A DNA stretch of 64,000 nucleotides from Sphingobium sp. Z007 (GCF_900013425.1 NZ_FBXK01000005.1:310001-374000), one strand, 5' to 3'. Shown: positions 44,036-53,314, counted from the stretch's first letter. The notes: generated by a model not told the origin, from the sequence alone. Program-made: numbers and translations.

Positions 44036-44976
44036 GGACGGCTTCCCTTCTTGTCCCGGATGATGCAGCGAAAGCCGATATGGCTGGTCGCACTCTCGAC
44101 TGCCTGCGGATGACGCGCGGCAGGGCGATAGCGCTGGCAATAATTGGCAGCACATAGATGCGACCCGCCCTTCAGCACCTTGCGCGGGATGGGAATGTCG
44201 GGCGTGGCCGGGTCCAGGCTCTCACGCTTGGTGCCGCCGCGCGGATTGGCGGGGACGCAGCAACTGCCTTTGGCCTTACGCTCGATTCGGGGCTGGGCGA
44301 ACCAGTCGGTCGTCCATTCCCAGACATTGCCGATCATGTCGAACAGGCCATGGCCGTTGGCGGCATAGGTGCGCACCGGCGAGGTGCGCTCATAACCGTC
44401 CGCCAGCGTGTTGCCATAGGGGAAGGCACCCTGCCAATAATTGGCCAACATCGCGCCGCCAGGGGCCAGTTCGTCGCCCCAGGCATAGTCTGCGTCGTCC
44501 AGGCCACCGCGCGCGGCATATTCCCACTCCGCCTCGGTCGGCAGCCCCTTGCCGGCCCATCGGGCATAGGCCTCCGCATCCTGATAGGCGACATGGACGA
44601 CCGGATGATCCTCCAGCCCCTCGATCCGACTGTCCAGGCCATGGGGATGACGCCAGTCGGTGCCGACGCTAAACTGCCACCACTGACTATAGTCATCCAG
44701 CGACACCGGGCCGCCGGTGCGCTGAAACAGCAGCGATCCCGCCTGCGCCATCGCCGGGTCCATGCCCGGATAGTCTTTGGGGTCGGGCGCGATCTCGGCC
44801 AGCGTGACATGGCCGGTGGCTTCCACGAAGCGGGCGAAGTCGCGGTTGGTGACCAGGGTTTCATCGATCCAGAAGCCGTCCACCTGCACGCGGCGCGCTG
44901 GCGCTTCTTCGGGATAGAATCGATCCGATCCCATCAGGAAGGCGCCGCCGGGCAAGTGGATCATGCCTTCAGTCAT
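44032..44976 (-). CDS. Formylglycine-generating enzyme (sulfatase maturase)
   Basis: 314 residues, FGE-sulfatase domain. It oxidises the active-site Cys of type I sulfatases to formylglycine using oxygen and copper. Fold motifs: MIHLPGGAFLMGSD at the N-terminus, FWIDETLVTNRDFARFV, LPTEAEWEYAARGG and NVWEWTTDWF. The two catalytic Cys residues are C275 and C280 in GGSHLCAANYCQRYRPAAR, matching the CxxxxC of human FGE, so this is a true maturase rather than one of the many FGE-fold relatives lacking them. It overlaps the GH3 gene upstream and the sulfatase downstream by 4 bp each. No signal peptide is visible, so it should act in the cytoplasm before export of the sulfatase. Confidence 0.93.
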   Translation of the reverse strand: MTEGMIHLPGGAFLMGSDRFYPEEAPARRVQVDGFWIDETLVTNRDFARFVEATGHVTLAEIAPDPKDYPGMDPAMAQAGSLLFQRTGGPVSLDDYSQWWQFSVGTDWRHPHGLDSRIEGLEDHPVVHVAYQDAEAYARWAGKGLPTEAEWEYAARGGLDDADYAWGDELAPGGAMLANYWQGAFPYGNTLADGYERTSPVRTYAANGHGLFDMIGNVWEWTTDWFAQPRIERKAKGSCCVPANPRGGTKRESLDPATPDIPIPRKVLKGGSHLCAANYCQRYRPAARHPQAVESATSHIGFRCIIRDKKGSRP

Positions 44977-46901
44977 GGCTGGGTGGTTTGGAGCAATATG
45001 CCGGCGCCGCGCGGATAAGCGGGCGGCGGGCCGTCATCGGGCAGGTCGGGGCTTTGCGCTTCGACATCGGCCATGGACTTGGGGAGGGAGAAGGGCAGTC
45101 GGCCCTTCGCCACGGCGCGGCCCGTGACCACGTCCAGCACCGCCGCGTCGCTGGCGCCGAAGGTGACGATCAGCGCGCGGACCATCGGCTCGATCGCGGT
45201 CAGGATCGCAGGCCGGTCTATTTCGATGGCGACGATTGTGGGGACATGGGCAGATGCGCGAGCAATCGCCTGCACATCCTTGTCGTCGGGACGGAAATCG
45301 AGGCGGCCTTCATGCTGGCGCGCGCCGAAAAAATGATGCGGGTGCAGCGTTTCGAACGGCGTGGCCGTGCGGACCAGCGCGATGTCGGCCTCTGAGGGGT
45401 CCTCGACCACGGTGAAACCCGCCAACCGCGCGGCGGCGGCATCGATATTGTGCAGCCAGAGGCGCTTGCCCGGTGCGACCGGCAGCGTGGCGCGGTCATT
45501 GCGCAACACAACCTGACTGGCGCGCTGAACGGCGTCGGCTTGCTGCTGCGCCTGCGGATTGCCGACGATCCGCGCGGCGGCGGCTTCATCGACATAGGGA
45601 TTGTCGAACAGGCCCTGTTCGAATTTCAGGCGCAGAACGCGGCGGACGGACTCGTTGATCCGCTTCTCGCTGACCAAGCCCTTGGCCACGGCATCCAGGA
45701 TCGGCGCAGGATCGTCCGCGCCGCCAAACTGGTCGATGCCAGCCTCGATACCCTTGGCAAAACGGGTCGCCTTGTCCGCCGTTTCCATGCCCCAGGGCGT
45801 TCCGATCGACGCGGGCGTCTGCGGATGGGCGGCGTCGGGAGCGATACAGGCCTGCGGGCAGTCGCGGGTGATTGACCAGTCGGACACGATCAGGCCGCTA
45901 AAGCCTTTTTCGCCGCGCAATAGTCCGGTCAGCATCTGCCTGTTGAAGCCGGCGGCGACCGGTTCGATCGCCTTGCCTGCGATCTTCGGGCCATGGACGA
46001 TGACGTAGGTCGGCATGATCCCGGCGCTGCGGACGGCCAAGCTGTCGTCGAAGGCGCGGACATGCTGGGCGAAGGCGACGTCGCTCAGCTTGGCATTGCG
46101 GCCGTAGTAATTATGGCCATCGAAGCCCTCCGGTTCCGCCCCATAGCCGACCCAATGTTTGACCACCGTGGCGACGCCATCCGGCTTCACGCCGGTGCGG
46201 CCATGCTGGAACCCCTCGACATAGGCGCCCGCCAGGCGCGACACTTCGGCCGGATCGGACCCGAAGGTGGCGGCGAAGCGCGGCCAGCGCGGTTCGGTGG
46301 CCAGGTCGGCTTGGGGCGAGAGCGCCATATGAATGCCGACCGCGCGATATTCCTGCCGTGCGATGTCGCCAAAGCGGCGGACTGTGTCGGCATCGCCCAA
46401 GGCGGCAAAGCCCAACGTATCGGGCCAGAGCGAGAAGCCGCCGCCGGTGGTGCTGGCACCCAAGGTCGCCTGAAAATGATGGCGCGGATCGGTGCTGATC
46501 GTGGCGGGGATGCCTAGGCGGCTGCCTTCCGCGAGTTTCTGTACGGCGTTATTCTGCGCGGCCAGTTCTGAAGGGGACACGACGAGGCGGGTGATGAAGC
46601 TGCTGATATGGCGATCGTTCAATAGCCTCGCCGTGGCGTCAGAATCATAGCTGTTGCCGACGAAACCGATCGAGGAGCCGGGCGTCGGCAAAGTGCCGTG
46701 CAGCAGCATCCCGGCCTTTTCCGCCAGTGTCATCTGCCCCAGCAAATCCTCGACCCGCGCATCGATCGGCGCGCGGCGGTCCTCATAAAGGTCGAGCCGG
46801 CCATTATGGTTAAGGTCACGCCAGCCCTTATCCGGCGCCGCCGCGCCCCCCAGCGTCAGCACGACAAGCGACGCCGCTGCGATCTTGCGGTGGCTTACCA
46901 T
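44973..46901 (-). CDS. Secreted glycoside hydrolase family 3 beta-glycosidase
   Basis: 642 residues from the ATG at 46901 (GGAAGGA upstream). It has a signal peptide (IAAASLVVLTLGGAAA), then RDLNHNGRLDLYEDRRAP and the two GH3 domains. Motifs: VEDLLGQMTLAEKAGML, HHFQATLGAS, KHWVGYGAEPEGFDGHNYYG, and the nucleophile Asp in GLIVSDWS. A long N-terminal (beta/alpha)8-like domain and an alpha/beta sandwich are both present. It should cut beta-linked sugars from oligosaccharides in the periplasm; the sugar is unknown. It overlaps the other GH3 gene by 7 bp and the maturase gene by 4 bp. Confidence 0.92.
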   Translation of the reverse strand: MVSHRKIAAASLVVLTLGGAAAPDKGWRDLNHNGRLDLYEDRRAPIDARVEDLLGQMTLAEKAGMLLHGTLPTPGSSIGFVGNSYDSDATARLLNDRHISSFITRLVVSPSELAAQNNAVQKLAEGSRLGIPATISTDPRHHFQATLGASTTGGGFSLWPDTLGFAALGDADTVRRFGDIARQEYRAVGIHMALSPQADLATEPRWPRFAATFGSDPAEVSRLAGAYVEGFQHGRTGVKPDGVATVVKHWVGYGAEPEGFDGHNYYGRNAKLSDVAFAQHVRAFDDSLAVRSAGIMPTYVIVHGPKIAGKAIEPVAAGFNRQMLTGLLRGEKGFSGLIVSDWSITRDCPQACIAPDAAHPQTPASIGTPWGMETADKATRFAKGIEAGIDQFGGADDPAPILDAVAKGLVSEKRINESVRRVLRLKFEQGLFDNPYVDEAAAARIVGNPQAQQQADAVQRASQVVLRNDRATLPVAPGKRLWLHNIDAAAARLAGFTVVEDPSEADIALVRTATPFETLHPHHFFGARQHEGRLDFRPDDKDVQAIARASAHVPTIVAIEIDRPAILTAIEPMVRALIVTFGASDAAVLDVVTGRAVAKGRLPFSLPKSMADVEAQSPDLPDDGPPPAYPRGAGILLQTTQP

Positions 46902-48604
46902 GTCAATTGTTCCTTCCCGCAAAAGGCGTCGACCGGGCTGACCCCGGTAAAGGGCGCATCGCCGACCAGCCGTTGCACCAGCGCAGCCTGCACATCCGGC
47001 AGGGACGCATAGGCGTTGATATAGGTCGCGAAATTCGGCGCGTCATACAGATAATAGGGCTGGCCGAAGGAGATGAGCAGGGTCGGGATTTCCCGGTTGA
47101 ACTGGATCATCGCGTTGCGCGGACCCGCGTGCAGCTTGGCGAAATCGAGGAAGATATGGCTGAGCGAGGGCGTCGCCTCCTGCCCGATCAGATAGAGGAT
47201 GAGGTCGGTATCGCCCGGGGTCGGCATCGCGTCGGCATCGAAGCTGCGAACGATAAAGCCCCGGCTTTCCAGACCGGCGATCAGCGGCGTGAAATCGCGT
47301 TCGGGCGCGCCGGAGAAGAAGCTGGACCCTTCGTCGGCGATGACGACGACGCGGCGATTTTGCTGCGGATCGATGGGCAGCAAGGCGGCGCGATCCTTGA
47401 CCAGCGTGATGCTCCCGGCGCAGGCGCGCGCGGCCTGGTCGAGATGCTGCGGCTGGCGCAGCCTGTCGCGCACCTGCTCGACCGGGGCGATCCGCTCGTC
47501 CAGCGTCATGCGGTGCAACCCCAGCTTCGCCTTCAGCGACAGGAAGCGGGTGACAGCCTCGTTCAGGCGGCGCTCGGACAGCCGGCCGTCGCGCAGGCCT
47601 TGCAGCATCAACGCCATATCTTCGGCCGGGTCGCGGCTGAACAGGAAGACGTCGCAGCCATTTTCGATCACGGCCGGCACAGCTTCCGCCCGGTCCATCC
47701 AACTGGTGAGGCCGCCCATGACGGTAGCGTCTGACACAATGAGGCCCTTGAAGCCCAACTCCCCGCGCAGCAATTCTTCGTTGAGCAGGCAGGAGACGGA
47801 CGCCGGCGCGAATGCCTGCGCGCCGGACTGCGCCAGTTTTTCGCGGATATAGGCGGGAAGCGCAATATGCGCCGACATGATCGTCATCACGCCATCATCG
47901 ACCAATGTGCCGAAGATGCGGCCAAAGGTCGCCCGCCATTCGTCCATGTCCATGTCATTAACGCTGGTGACGAGATGCTGGTCGCGATCGTCCAGCCCGT
48001 CGCCTGGCCAATGCTTGGCGCAGGCGGCCACGCCCTGCGCCTGTAGCGCGCGGACATAGGCGCGCGCCTGCGCCAGGATACGGTCTGGGTCGGAGCCATA
48101 GGAGCGGGTGCCGACCACCGCATTGCGGAAGGCGCGGTTGATGTCGACGACAGGGGTGAAGGACCAGTTATAGCCCAGCGCCCGGCTTTCGCGCCCGACG
48201 ATGGTGGCCAGGTCGGCGCTTAGGTCCAGGTCGTCGCACGCTGCGATGCCCATCTGGTTGGGAATGGCGGTGGTGAAGGGATAGCTGACGGTGCCGCCCT
48301 CGATATCGCCGGACAGGATCAGCGGAACGTCCGACCGTTCTATCGCGTGGCGGGTCGCGGCCCAGGCTGCGTCCAGATGATGGGTCGGGAAACGATGGAT
48401 GCCGCCGGGCGCATGGGCCAACAACTCTGCATTTTCCGCCATGCTGTCGTGCCGCGCCGACAGGACGAACAGTTGCGCGATCTGCGCCTCTACGCTCATC
48501 GCGTCGCGGGTGTTTTCCACCCAGGCTATGTCCTCGCGGGAGAGGGCGAGAGGACCGGCGCCGGGTGAAAGCGAAGAAGTCGGATTGGGAATGACGTTGC
48601 TCAT
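46895..48604 (-). CDS. GH3 family beta-N-acetylhexosaminidase-like enzyme
   Basis: 569 residues, no clear signal peptide. The loop KHWPGDGLDDRDQH (residues 197-210) follows the NagZ-type signature KHFPGHGxxxxDSH, which supplies the His-Asp catalytic pair of GH3 beta-N-acetylglucosaminidases; here GHG is GDG. The nucleophile Asp is in GLIVSDATVMGG. A C-terminal sandwich domain (from about residue 400) makes it longer than E. coli NagZ. It would release N-acetylhexosamine from glycan fragments, in the cytoplasm if the lack of a signal peptide is real. It is the first gene after the TonB receptor, with a hairpin between them. Confidence 0.88.
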   Translation of the reverse strand: MSNVIPNPTSSLSPGAGPLALSREDIAWVENTRDAMSVEAQIAQLFVLSARHDSMAENAELLAHAPGGIHRFPTHHLDAAWAATRHAIERSDVPLILSGDIEGGTVSYPFTTAIPNQMGIAACDDLDLSADLATIVGRESRALGYNWSFTPVVDINRAFRNAVVGTRSYGSDPDRILAQARAYVRALQAQGVAACAKHWPGDGLDDRDQHLVTSVNDMDMDEWRATFGRIFGTLVDDGVMTIMSAHIALPAYIREKLAQSGAQAFAPASVSCLLNEELLRGELGFKGLIVSDATVMGGLTSWMDRAEAVPAVIENGCDVFLFSRDPAEDMALMLQGLRDGRLSERRLNEAVTRFLSLKAKLGLHRMTLDERIAPVEQVRDRLRQPQHLDQAARACAGSITLVKDRAALLPIDPQQNRRVVVIADEGSSFFSGAPERDFTPLIAGLESRGFIVRSFDADAMPTPGDTDLILYLIGQEATPSLSHIFLDFAKLHAGPRNAMIQFNREIPTLLISFGQPYYLYDAPNFATYINAYASLPDVQAALVQRLVGDAPFTGVSPVDAFCGKEQLTW

Positions 48605-48633
48605 TTCGGATCGCTGAAGGCGTCGTCGTAGCA

Positions 48634-48659
48634 GGCGCGGCGACCGGAACCGCCGCGCC
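48634..48659 (-). other. Hairpin between the TonB receptor and the GH3 gene
   Basis: GGCGCGGCG at 48634-48642 pairs with CGCCGCGCC at 48651-48659 around an 8-nt loop. It lies in the 63-bp gap between the receptor gene and the rest of the run, where a stable stem could stop part of the transcripts or mark an RNA processing site. No T-run follows in either direction. Confidence 0.6.
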
Positions 48660-48667
48660 CGAAAGGA

Positions 48668-51046
48668 TCAGAACTTCACGCCGAGCGTCGCGCCGAAATA
48701 GCGATCCGCATCCTTGTTGAAAGTGCCGACCAGATCATAATTGCCGCCCAGGAAGGACGTGTGGCCGATGCTGGTCAGGTAATTTTCATCGAACAAATTC
48801 TTGACGAACAGGGTCAGGCTGTAACGGCCGTCAATCTGCTTCACGCCGATGCTGGCGTCGACCAGCGTGTAGGCGGGCTGTTCCAACAGCGGGTCCTGCT
48901 CGACCGAGAAGTTCATCGCGCTCTGGAAGTTGACGCCCACCTGCGCGAAGCCGGCATAGTCGGTGCCGGGGATCTGCGCCTCATAGCGGGGCGCGATGCT
49001 GATCTTCCATTTCGGGCTGACAGGCAGGGTGGCGCCGCGCAGATTCTGCGTGGGGGTGACGCCCGCCGCCGTGCGGTAGCAGACATTGATCGGCGTGCCT
49101 GACATGATTGGCGCGGTGGCAGCGATCTGCTGCGGGCAGTTCAGGCCGTCGATATCGATCTTGGCATCCGAATAGGTGACCGCACCGGTCAGGCTGAAAT
49201 GATCGTCGGGACGCACAGTCGCCTCGACTTCGAAGCCCTTGGTGCGCGATTTGCCCGCGTTGGTGGACACGAACTGGACCACGCCCGATGCGATGTCGGA
49301 ACGGTTCGCCTGCACCTGAAGGTTGGTATAGTCCGCCAGGAAGAGGGCGGTGGTGACGCTCAGCACGCCATCAGCGGTGCGCCCCTTGAAACCGATTTCA
49401 TAGGCGTTGACATGTTCCGGCTCCAGCACGGTCTGATTGGCCAGATCGGTGGAGATTTCCATGTCATAGCCCAGCCCCTTATAGCCGCGGGTATAGCTGC
49501 CATACAGTTGCGCATTACGGCTGAATTCATATTGCAGACCCGCCTTGCCGGTGACGGCAGTGTCGCTGGCGGTGATTGACCCGCTGGTCGATGCATTGCC
49601 GGGGAACACGACATCGCCCGCGACGATCGGCGCGGTGCGGGTGCCGCTGTTGGTGCCCTTTTCATGCTGGACGCGCAGGCCGCCGATCAGCTTCAGGCCG
49701 CCGGTGATGCGATAGTCGAACTGGCCGAACGCGGCGATGCTCTCCTGCTTCAGGCGGACGTCGCTGCTGGCCGACTGCCACACGATGTTGGCGGGCGCAC
49801 AGGCTTGCCCGAACGTGCCGGCGGTGCAGCGGGCGCGGCGGCGGTCGAACGGGCGCTCGATGTCCGAATGCATATAGAAGACGCCGGCGACATAGTTCAG
49901 GTCGCTATTGCCATTATTGGCGATGCGCAGTTCCTGGCTGAAGGCGGACAGGTCGACAATGCCATGGTTCTGGCTGAAATAGGCGTAAGTGGCGCCCGCG
50001 CCGACGAACAAAGGCACATCGCTGTTGATGCGCTCGATCGGCTGGTTCACGTCCAGATGATATTTCTGATAGGCGGAAATGGACGTGATGGTCGCTGCGC
50101 CCAGATCCCAGCCGGCCTGCAAGGAATAGGTTTGCTGATCGCTGTTGGACCGGGTGACCGTCTCGTCATTCAGCGTCCGGTTGTTCCGGGTGGCGTTGAT
50201 CGGGCCGACCAGCGTTTGCAGATTGGGGTTGGTGATCGCGATCCAGGTCGATGCGCAGCAATCCGCGTCGGTCTTGCGATATTCGGCCGCGAACAGCAGG
50301 TTCAGATTCTCGGTCGCATCCCATTCCAGCTTGCCGCGCACGCCCCAGCTCTTGGAGCCATTGTCCCAGCTGTCGGTCGCGATGTTGCGGGCGACGCCGC
50401 GCACGTCATTGTAAAAGCCGGTGACGCGGGCGCGTAGCGTGTCGCTGATCGGGCCGGACACGGTGCCGCGGGCACGATATTCGCCATGTTCGGCGATCGT
50501 AAATTCGCCGCGCCCCTCGAAATCGCGCGACGGCCGGGCGGTGGTGACGCTGATGACGCCGGCGGTCGCATTCTTGCCGAACAGCGTGCCCTGCGGGCCG
50601 CGCAGCACTTCGACGCGCTCGATGTCGGGCAGGTCGGTGAAGCCCTGGGTCTGGCGGACGGCGACGACGCCATCGACCACGGTCGAAACGGAGGATTCGA
50701 CGCCCTGTCCGAACAGGGCGGTGCCGATGCCGCGAATACGGAAGCTGCTGTTGGTGGGGGTCGCGCCCTGCTGGAAGGTCAGCGACGGGACGGCCTGAAC
50801 CAGCGAACTGCTGTCATTGATCTGGCGGTTGGTCAGCGTGTCGGCGCCCACCGCGGTCACGGCCAGCGGCACGTCCTGCAAACGCTCGGCGCGCTTTTGT
50901 GCGGTGACGACGATGTCGGTGCCGTCCATGACGGGCGTCTGCGGCGCGGCGTCCTGCGCCATCGCGGCGGCAGGGGCGATGGCGACGCCCAGGCTGAAAG
51001 CAGACACTGCAGCGCGGCGCATCATCATGGTCTTGGAAAAGCGCAT
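48668..51046 (-). CDS. TonB-dependent receptor of the glycan locus
   Basis: 792 residues. A signal peptide (to about residue 30, AMAQ) is followed by a plug domain (about 45-160: DIVVTAQKRAERLQDVPLAV, NRQINDSSSLVQAVPSL, FRIRGIGT, VEVLRGPQGTLFGKNATAGV) and a 22-strand barrel ending in aromatic F (ATLGVKF), the usual outer-membrane signature. It imports a large or scarce substrate with energy from TonB. With two GH3 enzymes, a sulfatase and an inner-membrane carrier downstream, the substrate is likely an oligosaccharide. Two TAGCGCTA palindromes upstream suggest control by the divergent LacI-type repressor. Confidence 0.95.
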   Translation of the reverse strand: MRFSKTMMMRRAAVSAFSLGVAIAPAAAMAQDAAPQTPVMDGTDIVVTAQKRAERLQDVPLAVTAVGADTLTNRQINDSSSLVQAVPSLTFQQGATPTNSSFRIRGIGTALFGQGVESSVSTVVDGVVAVRQTQGFTDLPDIERVEVLRGPQGTLFGKNATAGVISVTTARPSRDFEGRGEFTIAEHGEYRARGTVSGPISDTLRARVTGFYNDVRGVARNIATDSWDNGSKSWGVRGKLEWDATENLNLLFAAEYRKTDADCCASTWIAITNPNLQTLVGPINATRNNRTLNDETVTRSNSDQQTYSLQAGWDLGAATITSISAYQKYHLDVNQPIERINSDVPLFVGAGATYAYFSQNHGIVDLSAFSQELRIANNGNSDLNYVAGVFYMHSDIERPFDRRRARCTAGTFGQACAPANIVWQSASSDVRLKQESIAAFGQFDYRITGGLKLIGGLRVQHEKGTNSGTRTAPIVAGDVVFPGNASTSGSITASDTAVTGKAGLQYEFSRNAQLYGSYTRGYKGLGYDMEISTDLANQTVLEPEHVNAYEIGFKGRTADGVLSVTTALFLADYTNLQVQANRSDIASGVVQFVSTNAGKSRTKGFEVEATVRPDDHFSLTGAVTYSDAKIDIDGLNCPQQIAATAPIMSGTPINVCYRTAAGVTPTQNLRGATLPVSPKWKISIAPRYEAQIPGTDYAGFAQVGVNFQSAMNFSVEQDPLLEQPAYTLVDASIGVKQIDGRYSLTLFVKNLFDENYLTSIGHTSFLGGNYDLVGTFNKDADRYFGATLGVKF

Positions 51047-51122
51047 ATATCCTCCCCTGTCCGGCGCCTGTGTCGGCGCGCGGTCGTTGCAACATAATTC
51101 CCACCAGCGGTTATCCGCTCGT

Positions 51123-51180
51123 TGTAGCGCTAAATCTTCTCCAGCGCCGATGAAGTCAATATGGAAATTTTAGCGCTACA
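51123..51180. promoter_or_regulatory. Paired LacI-type operators between TonB receptor and LacI genes
   Basis: TGTAGCGCTAAA at 51123-51134 and its exact reverse complement TTTAGCGCTACA at 51169-51180 each contain the palindrome TAGCGCTA; the centres are 46 bp apart. A weaker copy, TAGCGTTA, lies at 51248-51255, nearer the regulator gene. LacI proteins recognise such CG-centred palindromes, so these are likely repressor sites for the divergent genes. Confidence 0.8.
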
Positions 51181-51306
51181 TTTTTTGGAGATGATGCGGA
51201 TTTTGTGTCACAGGGCATCGTCGGGGCATTTGCAACCTACCGGAATATAGCGTTAAACATGCGGCGGCGGCGCAGCCGCGTCCGTCCGTTCGCAAGGAGT
51301 TTTCGC

Positions 51307-52359
51307 ATGGCCCGTTCGGGTCGCCGCGCCAGCCAGGCCATCACCATCCAGACCGTGGCGGAGCGGGCCGGCGTATCGGCGATGACCGTGTCGAACGTCC
51401 TCAACAACAGCCCGCGAGTGCGCGACAGCACGCGCGAGGCGGTGATGACAGCGGTGCGCGACCTCAACTACATTCCCAATATGGCCGCGCGTTCGCTCGC
51501 CAGCGCCAGCGCGACGCGGATCGGGCTGCTCTATCGCAATATCGAAAACGCCTTTCTCAGTTCCATCCTGGTGGGGGCGCTGGACGCGACCAGCCGGCTC
51601 GGCGCGCAATTATTGTTGCGCCCGCTGGAAAGCGGCGACCCCAGGGAAATCGCGCAGCAGATGCAGGGGCTGGTGGAAAATGGCGCGCATGCGATCCTGA
51701 TCGTGCCGCCCTATTGCGAAGTGGCCAACCGCCATGGCCTGACCACCGATTTCCCGGTGCCGGTCGTGGCGATGTCGCCAGGCGACGACCTGCCGGGCGA
51801 TCATTGCGTGCGGATCGACGATTATGGCGCGGCGCGGGACATGACCGCCTATCTGATCGGCTTGGGGCATCGGAACATCGGCTTCATCCGCGGCGGCACC
51901 GGCCACCTGATCCACCGCACCCGGTGCGAGGGCTATCAGGCGGCGCTGCGCGACGCTGGACTGCCCATCCGCCCCGACCTGATCGTCAGCGGCGACATGA
52001 GTTTCGAATCGGGGCTGGCGGCTGGCGCGATGTTGCTGGACCTGCCCGACCGGCCGACCGCCATCTTCGCCAGCAATGACGACATGGCCGCCGCGATCGT
52101 CTCGCTGGCGCACCGCCGCGGGCTGGACGTGCCGCGCGACCTGTCGGTGGCGGGGTTCGACGACACGCCGATCGCGGTGAAGATCTGGCCGTCGCTCACC
52201 ACCGTCAAGCATCCCGGCAAGCAGATTTCAGCCCAGGCCGCCACCCTGGCCGTCGCCCTGGCGCGGGGCGGCGACGCCACCGCACGCGTGAACGACTATC
52301 TGGCGCATGAGTTGGTGGTGCGCGAATCCGTTGCTCCGCCTTCGGTTACAGCCATTTGA
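51307..52359 (+). CDS. LacI-family transcriptional regulator of the glycan locus
   Basis: 350 residues from the ATG at 51307, which has AAGGAG nine bases upstream; longer starts would add an implausible Arg-rich tail. The LacI helix-turn-helix covers about residues 12-36 (ITIQTVAERAGVSAMTVSNV), with the hinge helix (NYIPNMAARSLAS) after it. The sugar-binding domain resembles periplasmic-binding proteins (FASNDDMAAAIV, LSVAGFDDTPIAVKIWPSLT). It is divergent from the TonB receptor gene, and the region between holds the paired TAGCGCTA sites. It is probably a repressor relieved by a sugar released from the locus's substrate. Its 3' end overlaps the convergent corA gene. Confidence 0.94.
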   Translation: MARSGRRASQAITIQTVAERAGVSAMTVSNVLNNSPRVRDSTREAVMTAVRDLNYIPNMAARSLASASATRIGLLYRNIENAFLSSILVGALDATSRLGAQLLLRPLESGDPREIAQQMQGLVENGAHAILIVPPYCEVANRHGLTTDFPVPVVAMSPGDDLPGDHCVRIDDYGAARDMTAYLIGLGHRNIGFIRGGTGHLIHRTRCEGYQAALRDAGLPIRPDLIVSGDMSFESGLAAGAMLLDLPDRPTAIFASNDDMAAAIVSLAHRRGLDVPRDLSVAGFDDTPIAVKIWPSLTTVKHPGKQISAQAATLAVALARGGDATARVNDYLAHELVVRESVAPPSVTAI

Positions 52360-53314
52360 GCTTCTTGAACCGGCTGTAGAGCAGCGAGCACACGACCGCG
52401 ATCACACCCAGCACCACGAAATAGCCGTATCGCGTCCGTAGTTCAGGCATATGTTCGAAATTCATGCCGTATATGCCCGCGATCGCCGTCGGCACGGCCA
52501 GGATCGCGGCCCAGGCAGCCAATTGCCGCGTAATCTCGCCGGTGCGCTGTTGCTCCAGCAAATTGCTTGATTCGAACACGCTGTTCAGGATTTCGCGCAG
52601 GTCATCGACCATCGTCTGCACCCGGCGGACATGGTCGCGCACGTCGCTGAAATAGGGGCGCGCTTCGGGGTCGATGCTGGGCAGGTCCATCTTCACGAAT
52701 TTGGTCGCGACCTCCTGCATGGGCAGCAGGATGCGCTGGAATCGGATCAACTGGCGGCGCAGGCTGAAGATGCGGGTGATGTCTTCCCGGCGCAGGAAAT
52801 GGTCGATCATCTGCTGCTCCATTTCCAGCACTTCCTCCTCGATCCCCTCGATGATCGGCAGATAGCCATCGACGATGAAGTCGAGGATGGCGTGCAGCAC
52901 ATAGTCCACGCCCTGGGCCAGCCGGGACGGCACCGCCTCCAGCTCCTCGCGCAACGCAAGATGGGCGCGCGCCGACCCGTGCCGGACGCTGATGAGATGG
53001 CTGTGGCCGACGAACAGCGCGGTTTCACCATAGCAGATGGAGTCGCCCTCGACATGGGCGGTCCGCGCGACCACGAACAACTGGTCGCCATAGATGTCGA
53101 CCTTGGGCAGCTGGTTCGCCTTGAGCGCATCCTCGACAGCCAGCGGATGCAGGCCATGGGTGCGGGCCAACGTCCCCATCTCTTCCACGGTGGGATCCGA
53201 GACGCCGATCCAGATAAATTCCGACTTGTCGGGCGCGCAATCGACCCGCTCGTCGATCGACACCGGGCGAACCCGCTGGCCGTGGCGATAAAGATAGGCG
53301 GCGACGACGGTCAT
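52346..53314 (-). CDS. corA: CorA-family magnesium transporter
   Basis: 322 residues, the CorA length. An inner-membrane pentameric channel for Mg and related divalent ions. The large N-terminal cytoplasmic domain ends in a long helix (TMVDDLREILNSVFE). The first membrane span is followed by the selectivity loop YGMNFEHMP, the GMN motif in its usual context, and the second span by the basic tail SRFKKLKWL. It overlaps the 3' end of the LacI gene on the opposite strand by 14 bp, a tight convergent arrangement. Confidence 0.95.
   Translation of the reverse strand: MTVVAAYLYRHGQRVRPVSIDERVDCAPDKSEFIWIGVSDPTVEEMGTLARTHGLHPLAVEDALKANQLPKVDIYGDQLFVVARTAHVEGDSICYGETALFVGHSHLISVRHGSARAHLALREELEAVPSRLAQGVDYVLHAILDFIVDGYLPIIEGIEEEVLEMEQQMIDHFLRREDITRIFSLRRQLIRFQRILLPMQEVATKFVKMDLPSIDPEARPYFSDVRDHVRRVQTMVDDLREILNSVFESSNLLEQQRTGEITRQLAAWAAILAVPTAIAGIYGMNFEHMPELRTRYGYFVVLGVIAVVCSLLYSRFKKLKWL

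Noticed and set aside
47043..47702. Minus-strand 219-codon frame inside the NagZ-like GH3 gene
   Set aside because: Same-strand shadow in another frame with arginine-rich low-complexity translation; the GH3 frame explains the DNA fully.
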